Below are positions 49,301 to 58,300 of a stretch of 64,000 nt of DNA, one piece after another. Source of the DNA: Mesocentrotus franciscanus. Taxonomy: Eukaryota > Echinodermata > Echinoidea > Camarodonta > Strongylocentrotidae. A model generated the notes under the pieces. It was not told the DNA's origin and made no database searches. It was given only the letters and a program-made list of their open reading frames with translations. The position numbers and the translations under genes are program-made. Position 1 is the stretch's first letter. Every line of letters starts with the position of its first letter. Where the stretch lies: positions 9,779,973 to 9,843,972 of the forward strand of contig CP137679.1 of NCBI GenBank assembly GCA_037976565.1, in the 5' to 3' direction.

Positions 49301-52300
49301 CCCTTAAACGCATCATACAGTCAATCTGGTAAGTGGAACCGATGTAGTTTAGCCTAGGCCTAATTTACAATAATAAATGCATCGGATATGCATCGGGTAA
49401 AATGTAGTATTTTGGGCATAAGTTTACTGCTCGGACGCGAGCAGTAGTTTGCAATGCAGTCATTATGGTCGGCTTCTGTCTCTAAAGAGAGGAGCCGACC
49501 CTACCCAAATCAGAGGCTAACGAACGAAAGAGACAGAAATCTTCGGTCTAGAGCGCTATTGCTACTGCCGCTACTCCCCGGCCCCGGCTGCAGGAACGTC
49601 GACATCTCCTTGCTCTCCGACTTCTCTATCGTCTTCTCCCCCACTTGTACTTGCGTCCTCCCAACTTCCATCATCCTCGTCTGCACTATCGTCCCTTTTT
49701 CCTTCATTACTTTCATCATCTTTCTCCATAAACTCTTCAAAATCCATAAAAAGATCGTTCTGGTCAAACTCTCCAGCCATTATCAATTGATATAATTATA
49801 TAATATGTACCGTACGTGAATCGAACGTACGTGTATATGTATAAAGCGAGCTAGACCGACCGAACGCGAGAGAGACTCGAACGAAGCCAAACGACCGTAT
49901 CTACTTTACCGAGCCCACGAAAACAATATCACCAAATTCAACACACTCAAACAAAATCACATGGTGAAAATATCGACTAATAGCGCATCATTGGCTTGTT
50001 TATGTCATAATTCTGAAAAGGGGAATTGATATTAGTACTATGAAATATTAGGGGAAGGTGAAGAAATCTACATAGAGTTATGAAACTAAACTTTGAAACT
50101 AAATAGCAGAAATTTGTATCTCTCTGCCCATGTTTTTCTATGGAACATCCGGGTACGTGAATATACTCGTCCCCGGGCGTGACGTCACAAATAGTGGACC
50201 AGCTCCGTGACTGACTTTCTAGGCCGCAGAGAGGAGACTATTTTTCGACATTTCAGTTGAGGATATCCAGTAGCTAGAAGATTTTTGTGATATGCAATGA
50301 AAATAAACAACTTCGAAATAACATAGGCTTGCCGTAGGTACCAAATTAATGGACATTTATTGTCCTAGAATATGAGCTTTAAAGGTCCGATGCCATATTG
50401 TCCTTTCGACCAAGTAGAATTCAGGGCCGTTCTAGTCACATGAACAGTGACTCAAAGTATAGGCTATCGTTCTAAAGCATGAGATGCATTAGGCTAGTAC
50501 TGAAATCAATGTGTACAATTCCTACAAAACGCAATCCGGATAGTACCTTGCCAACTACCCTAATCGGTAGTCTTATAAAACAGTTGATAGGGTAAACTTT
50601 GAATCTTTAGTCATAATTGATAATTTGACTTTCTTACAGAAGAAAATGTGAATCTCTATGCTGGGGTTACCCGGACAATCTCGACTCCAAACTATCCTTC
50701 ATATTACACTAACAACGTCCGCTATAATTGGTATATCACGGCACCTCCAGGCTACAATGTTCTTGTTCAGTTTCTGGATTTCGACCTTGAATTCAATTAC
50801 GATTATCTTACAATCGGGATTGGAGAATCGCCATCGTCTCCTGGAAGTGTTGAGGTGGCTATGCTGTCAGGTTCTTCCCTACCATCAGATATGAGGTCCG
50901 TATGAAGTAATTAAAAGTTATGTACTCTATATAAGTTGTATATCATATAAGATGCAAGTCATAATTATATCTTGTATGATATCTACTTTCACTGTTTTAT
51001 ATGTTTTCTGCCTTTTAGAGATAAAATATATTGATTCGTCTACAGTACAGCTCCTTCCTTATACCTACCTGGCTACCTGGCTACCTCCGTCATTTACTGG
51101 CGATTGGCGACCACATCTGCACATCTTCTTGTTGTCTTTCTCCATTTATTACTGTCCTGTGCTAATCTTTTGGCTTCTGAATATGTGAGACCTGTCCATT
51201 CTTTGATGTTATCAAACCACTGCTTTCTTTGTCTGCCTCTTTTCCTTTTTCCTTCTACTTGGCTTTCTATTATTTGTGCTGCTAAGGGGCTCCCACTGCC
51301 ACGCAGAATGTGTCGAAAGTAACCCATCTTGAGGCGGGCTACTTTTCCAAGGAGATTTCTCTCTGTGTTCAGTTCTTGTAGAACACTGAGGTTAGTTCTT
51401 TTGTCCTTCCAGCTGATTTTTAGCATTTTTCTCCAGAACCACATTTCTGCTGCCATGATGCAATTTTCATCGGCTTTGAGCAGTGTCCAGCTTTCAGCAC
51501 CATAAAGCATAGCACTCCACACCAGGGTTTTGACCAGTTTCATTTTCAGGCAGGTTGAGATGTTTTTGTAATTCCACAGGACGTGCAGGTCAACCATTCT
51601 CTTCTTAGCTATAGCTATTCTAATCCTTATGTCACTGGTGCAGCTGGCATTACTGTTTTTGTTGATCCAAGATATTTGAAGGTTTCCCCGTCTATCTGGA
51701 TGCTACAATCTGTATCTGAGGTTTTACCAGCAACTAGGAGTTTGGTCTTCTTAACATTTAAAAGCAAGTTGAGTTTCTTGCCGGCATCGTTGACTGCATG
51801 TGTGAGGTTTTCAATTCCTTCTTTGGAAGATTCTATAAGTGCTGTGTCATCAGCATATTTGATATTTGAGATGTTTTTGCCACCAAATTTAATGCCATAG
51901 TGCGTAACATCTGCTTCCCTCATCCCACTTTCTGTATATGTGACAAAGAGGTATGGTGATAAGATGCAGCCCTGTCTTGCACCTTTTCCTATCTCTAACT
52001 CTTCAGTGTGTTCGCCTTTCCATCGGATTCTAGCTCTTTGGTTTACATAGAGAGATTGGAGTAATGCGACGAGGTGTTTTGGGAACCCCATATCTAAGAA
52101 GATGGAGAATAATTTGTTGTGGCTCACAGAATCAAACGCCTTTGAATAGTCTATGAACATGATGAAAGCTTGTTGATCCATGGCAATCACCTTCTCAAGT
52201 AGAACTTGCAAACACACTAGCATATCTCTAGTCCCTCTTCCTTTTCTGTAGGCGGCTTGGCCTTTCTTATAGTTGTATCAACAATTGTAGACACTTTTTT

Positions 52301-55300
52301 TTAATCAATATCAAAATATATGTGACCTTGCTGTTTGGGAAGGCAGAGTTAGTTTCGTTGTGATAAGATGCACATACAATGATTATAATTAGACAAAATA
52401 GAAACACACAAGAAAGGTTCCCCCACCCCCAGGCTTAAAAGAGCCTGGTGATAATAAACCTTCAGTGACGTTTGGTTAATGACCATAATATATTCTACTG
52501 ACCATTTACTGACCTTTCAGAATAAAAGGTCACTCAATATAGGCAGCTAACGACTCAAGCATTCATGCTTATGATAGTTGGCTTCTACTTTTATCTTAAT
52601 TCTTGGATTTACCTCCATAGTTTCACGTTTTTAATTATTTCTATGAATTTTTGTTTTTTGTATTTCAGTACTCAAATTTTATGTAAATCTTAATTGTATT
52701 AAAATAATGTTATTGTTGCTTGAATATTTTGCATTTGATTTGTCAATTTATGCAGAAACATCTGCTAAACATAGCAATACACTAAGAATTTGCAAGAAAA
52801 TATTAAGTTAAAAAAAACAAAACCTTCACTTCTTAATACTAAATGTCATTTTCTCTATTACCCTTCAAATGCATTTCTCATTAAGATTCTTGACGTGTTG
52901 ACTCTTTTAGATTAAACTCCTCCAAAAGTTGGATGCGGTTCACCACTGATTCTTCAGTCACTGAAAGAGGATTTCAGCTCCAACTGAGTCTTATCAATTC
53001 AACTACAGGTCTGAATAAATTATACATTACGTGTACCGTTGGAAAACCAACAATATGGGACAAACCAAAATTACAGTATAAACGAGACAACATAGACCCC
53101 CTGAAGAAGAAAAAAGTTTGGAAACTCCAGGTCGGTTTATGATATCTCTTATCTTGATATCCAGTGTTCATTTGCATGCTCTCATTTAAAATTCCTCGAC
53201 AACATTAATGCGCCTAGTCGAATTTCACTTTACACCCATTACCTTATTCAGATACATATATACATGTATATTGATTTCTTCCTTTCGCGCTTTGCGAAAT
53301 CGATGTCTGTACGCTTTGGGTACAAGTTCATAAGCTTATAGCACGCTCGGTTTTACTTTATCGTAATCCGACACGTCGGCCATTGACATTGCTATAAAGT
53401 AGGCATCCCTAGCCTTACCATTAAGTTTGCTCTGAATCAGGTGAGCCCACATTTCCCTAGGCCACCCCATTCTTTGAGCTAATTTCACAAAGTGTGGAAA
53501 GTACTGTTCCACCTCTTCTTCCTCAAATGGAGGGACCATTCGGACATTCTTTGCAACGTCAAATTCCCTATCAGCATTTCTGCTCTATATCCTGTACACG
53601 GCAACCAGTTTCTCTCTCTCCACCTCCACCTTAGCCCTCTCCAACCCGAGCTAGTATATTCTCACTTCATCCGATACTGAAGACCTAGCCTGAGAATCTA
53701 ATTTTGGGGACCGAAACCTTGGAAGAGTCACACTGATACCATCCGCCGCTCCGGAAGAAAAACCTCTTCCGCCACCAGAAACTCGACAACCTTGTTCAAA
53801 ATGTCTGACTTTAGCATAAAACATTTGATACCTACAATCTCATGAGTTGCTACAGCCAAAAATTCATGTTTTGTCAATGAGCATATTAAACTGCTCCACG
53901 GACGGATCTCTAACAAACTCTCCCAACGAAAACTCGCTAGCCATCATCCAAAAAACCTAGCCTCCTAAATTACCCAGAAAGAACTAGAACTTGGCTGTTA
54001 TAACCCCCAGCCAACCTTACAACACCTAGATTCTACAATAAGCGAGAAATCTAGACAACTTGACAGTTATAACCCTCAGTCAAACACGAGAAGACTACAA
54101 TGTTTCTCTCACAACACACACAAAACGGAGCTCGAAATCGAAGCGGCCACGCCAGCGGTGCCCGACACACGGCACACACAGCCCGTTAATAGCGTGTAAA
54201 CTATGATGCACGAACATCCGTCCGAGCATACAACGCTTATTATCACGACGAAAACCGCCTGGAAATTCAACTTTTCACTGTATAACTACCTGGCCAAGCC
54301 CCCATTTGTTACGGATGGTTTGCCCCAACCGTTTCCCCAGGTCCTTTGTTAACTAAAACAGATGACACAGTCACACAAAGTGGTTAAGCTTCTTCGAGAA
54401 CCATTGTAAAACAAAGCTCTACTCAACTCAACTCGTCCACAGGACGAGTATACATGTATAAACATCGGTCTATCAATCCGTACATGTAGAGAGGTTTTGG
54501 ATGAGATAAAGGGATACAAGACTATTGTTGTACCAGAAACATTTCAGAGAATCGCCAAGGGCCCCGTCTTATAAAGAGTTGATATTAATTGCAACTTATT
54601 TGCTATTGATATCAATCAAAACTGTACATAGCAGAAAGTACATTGCAAACTTGTGATAGATTGGAGGACTTGTGATTGATTCGCACTAATCGCAACTTTT
54701 TATAAGACAGGGCCCATGCACGTTGTAATGTCGAAAGTGGCATCTGAAAGCAAATCTGCTGTCGGATTCTGTCACCTAAATTAGGATCATATTTACCCAA
54801 AGGGAATATCAGATTAGAAATGCATCAAAAATAATGTGACGATGACCCTTGTCTTGTTTTCCTTATTCTTCTCCTTTGTTGGTGGTAAAAATATTTTTGG
54901 AATACTTCCCCCTTCCCCGTTTTTGTGTGCAAAATCCCACTGCGTACGTGTTAAAATAGATTCCATGCTTTTATTTCTTCCACAGTTCGTCTCGTAAATG
55001 GTAACGAAGCACACGAAGGAAGGGTAGAGGTATTCTACAGCGGATCTTGGGGGACCGTCTGTGACGACTCTTGGGGCATAGATGAAGCACGTGTGGTCTG
55101 TAGAAGTCTAGGCTATCAGGATGCCCTCAGTGCCCCAGGGCAAGCCAGCTTCGGCCAGGGCAGTGGTCCTATTTGGATGGATAACGTCGATTGCGGAGGC
55201 AATGAGGCACATATTTTCAACTGCCCGCATAATGGTTTCGGAAGCCACAACTGCTTCCATGGGGAAGATGCCAGTGTCGTCTGCTTACCTAATCGTAAAT

Positions 55301-58300
55301 ACATCTGATTTGTTCTTCTTTTCCTTTTCTTTTTTTATTTCCATACTGGCACTGCCCCCTGAAGCCTGTTGCACACTAGGCGCTATGCCACAACGCCAAA
55401 CGACACTAGTTAATCACTTGATCGAAATTAATCCCACAGTACGCGGCGAACAGTAATCTATCTCAATATAAAGAAGGCTCTGCACTACTTGATAGATATT
55501 TTCTGTACGCCTTGATTTGTTGATATAGATTGTTCCGCCAGTTTTCCACCAAAACCTTGTGCCAGACTACCACATCCTGCCTCAGGAACCAGTAATATTA
55601 ACGCCTTGACCACCACCAATTCATATGTTTCTCCGACCTAGCATCAACTAATGTATGCAAATTGCCTTTTGACTATCAACATTTTTGTTATTTGTGAGCG
55701 AGCGAGCAATATAACGACTTCTTTTGTATGGTAATACGTGTACAAAAGTGACTTGGAATGTGACCCTCTCTCCCCTGCACGTACCATTTGTTTACATTGT
55801 TTTAGTTGCGCGCATCTGGAGCGAAGGCAACCTGAACGTAGTCAAGAGGGCCTGACTCCAAAAACGTAAATACCCTTATTCAATATAACATATATTCATC
55901 TTGTGCCATTATATTTCAACCTCGGCCTGCGGTCTCGGTGAAATCCTGGAAAATCCAAATTTGTCAGTTCCTGTATTTGGCTATATTGAACGCCGGAACA
56001 TGCAATATTTGTATAATATTATTGCATCTCTGCAATCAGATTGCGAAATATGTCCCACTCTCCAGGAAGGTGTAGTAAATGGGTGCCTGTAGGAATATAT
56101 TCAATGAATGCTCTGAGTGCAAAGGGCAGCTGGGCAATAAGAGTGCTTTACATGCGCTTTGAACATCCCCTGGGTTTGGATACGTGCGCGATATAAATGT
56201 AGCTAGTAGTAAACGTAGTAGTAGTACATTAAATCTAAATATACTAGCCTTTTATGTCATGTTCAATATATTCAGTTTGGATGGATTATGCAGCTGGTGT
56301 ATTATGTATGAATTTCTAATGAAGTTTAAGTAACCGAACTTCGCTTCTATTCTCCCTCCGCCTTCTTTTACATACTTATCCATCAACATTTGGTATGTAT
56401 CCTTTTTTTAATTATATTGAAGATTCCACGACTAGTCCGATCCCAACTGAAGCACCTAGTACTGGTGAGTCTCTGTAAAATGACTTGGACCATTACATAT
56501 TTTTTATTAAGATTGTTTGGATTTTGGCGTCATGTTATTCATCTTGTTATGAGGTAATCTAAGTTTTTCGCACATCGTACTTTTGTATCATCCAATTGTC
56601 ATCCATAAATGAATAACTTCTAAATTTGACAATGACTAATGATCGTGATACCAGAAGGACGATTATTCAATCCGTACATTAAGAGATTTTTAGAAGAGAT
56701 AAATGGATAAAAGACTTTTGTTGTACCGGAGACATTTCAGAAACTTATTTGCGATTGATACCAATCACAACTGTACATAGGATATATTATACTGCAAACT
56801 TGCGATACACTGGAGGACTTTCGAGTGATTCGAACCAATCGCAACTCTTTATAGGACAGGTCTCAGGTTTTACATTATGTCGAAAGTGGCATCCGAAAGC
56901 GAATATGCCGTCGGATTATGTCAACTAAATGATGACGATAACCGTCGTCTTCTGCCCCTTATTCTTCTCCCTTTGTTTATGTAAAAATATTGTTGGAATA
57001 CTGCCCCGCCCTGTTTTTTGTTTGCGAAATCCCGCTGCGTACGTGTTGAAATAGATTTCATGCTGTTATTTCTTCCACAGTTCGTCTCGTGAATGGTAAC
57101 GGAGCACACGAAGGAAGGGTAAAGGTATTCTACAGCGGATCTTGGGGGACCGTCTGTGACGACCTTTGGGGCATAGAGGACGCACGTGTGGTCTGCAGAA
57201 GTCTAGGCTATCAGGATGCACTCAGTGCCCCACGTTACGCACGTTTTGGCCAGGGCGGTGGTTCTATTTGGATGGATAACGTCCATTGCTCGGGCAATGA
57301 GGCACACATTTTCGACTGCCCGCATTACGGTTTTGGAAATCACAACTGCAACCATAGGGAAGATGCCAGTGTCGTCTGCTTGCCAGATCGTAAATAAACA
57401 TTCGATTTTTTTCTTCTTTTTTTCTTCTTTCTTTTCTTTTTTTCTTCATTACTGGCACTGCTCCCCTGAAGCCCGTTGCACACTAGTCGCTATGCCACTA
57501 TTCTTAAAGGCCAGGTTCATTGATTTTGAAATCGACTGAATTTGGTATCATTGTAATCAGAACATTACACTGAGTAAAACTATCACATTTGTGTAACTTG
57601 TAAATTCGTGCGAAAATTATAAAAGTTGATTAAACTTGACGAAATATCACCCCACTCGAGACCCCGAAAACATCGTAAGTCAGGTGATTTTTGAGTGACG
57701 TAGCACAATGAACAATTAATACAATGGGCCGCTCAGCTGATCGGTGCGCGATGCAGTTTGCGTGCAATTCACATGTATTGCATTGACTCTTGAGGACCGT
57801 ACCCATTCTTACCCAACGTTGTTTACCTTCATCAAAGTCACCCTGAAAATATCGATATGGACGAAAACATACTTGATTTGAGTTTTGAGGAGATAGAAGA
57901 AGGAAGTACCTCGGACAACGACAACGACAATGGAGATTTGGGAGATCTAGACCTAGAAGAAGATCTGGAAGATTTTGCCGAAGTCGATGGACAAGCACAA
58001 GCTGTCGGGGCAGCCGCAGTCGCTGCGTATCTACATGAGCCCGCATATCACAGCCAGGCCAGCCGGCCCGGCGCTTGATCGAGCTAGCTGTGAATCGCGA
58101 ACCGGACTGATCTAAGTCTTCTCTCGACTTCCACTTTCCCCATTTATCTATCAAAAATCTAAACTAATCGGCCTAATCAGACATTTTCGTAATGAATATT
58201 TGGACAATTATATGTAAACTTGTCGCATATTTTGCCCCAGAAGAGTCGTTAGTTCAGCATGCAAAATGTCTTAGGCACTCCCAGATCCGACACATACACG

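Larger units (their letters stand above)
48375..50378. mobile_element. TTAA-flanked DNA transposon, ~2.0 kb, with nested MULE fragment and acidic ORF
   Basis: TTAA on both sides (48371-48374, 50379-50382). The ends AGGTGAAATTCTAGGATAAT and, inverted, AGCTCATATTCTAGGACAAT agree at 16 of 20 positions. It contains the MULE fragment at 49140-49549 and a minus-strand acidic ORF. No full transposase. It lies in the intron before the CUB exon. The TTAA-AGG style is shared with 10382-10924 and 57508-58745. Confidence 0.65.
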
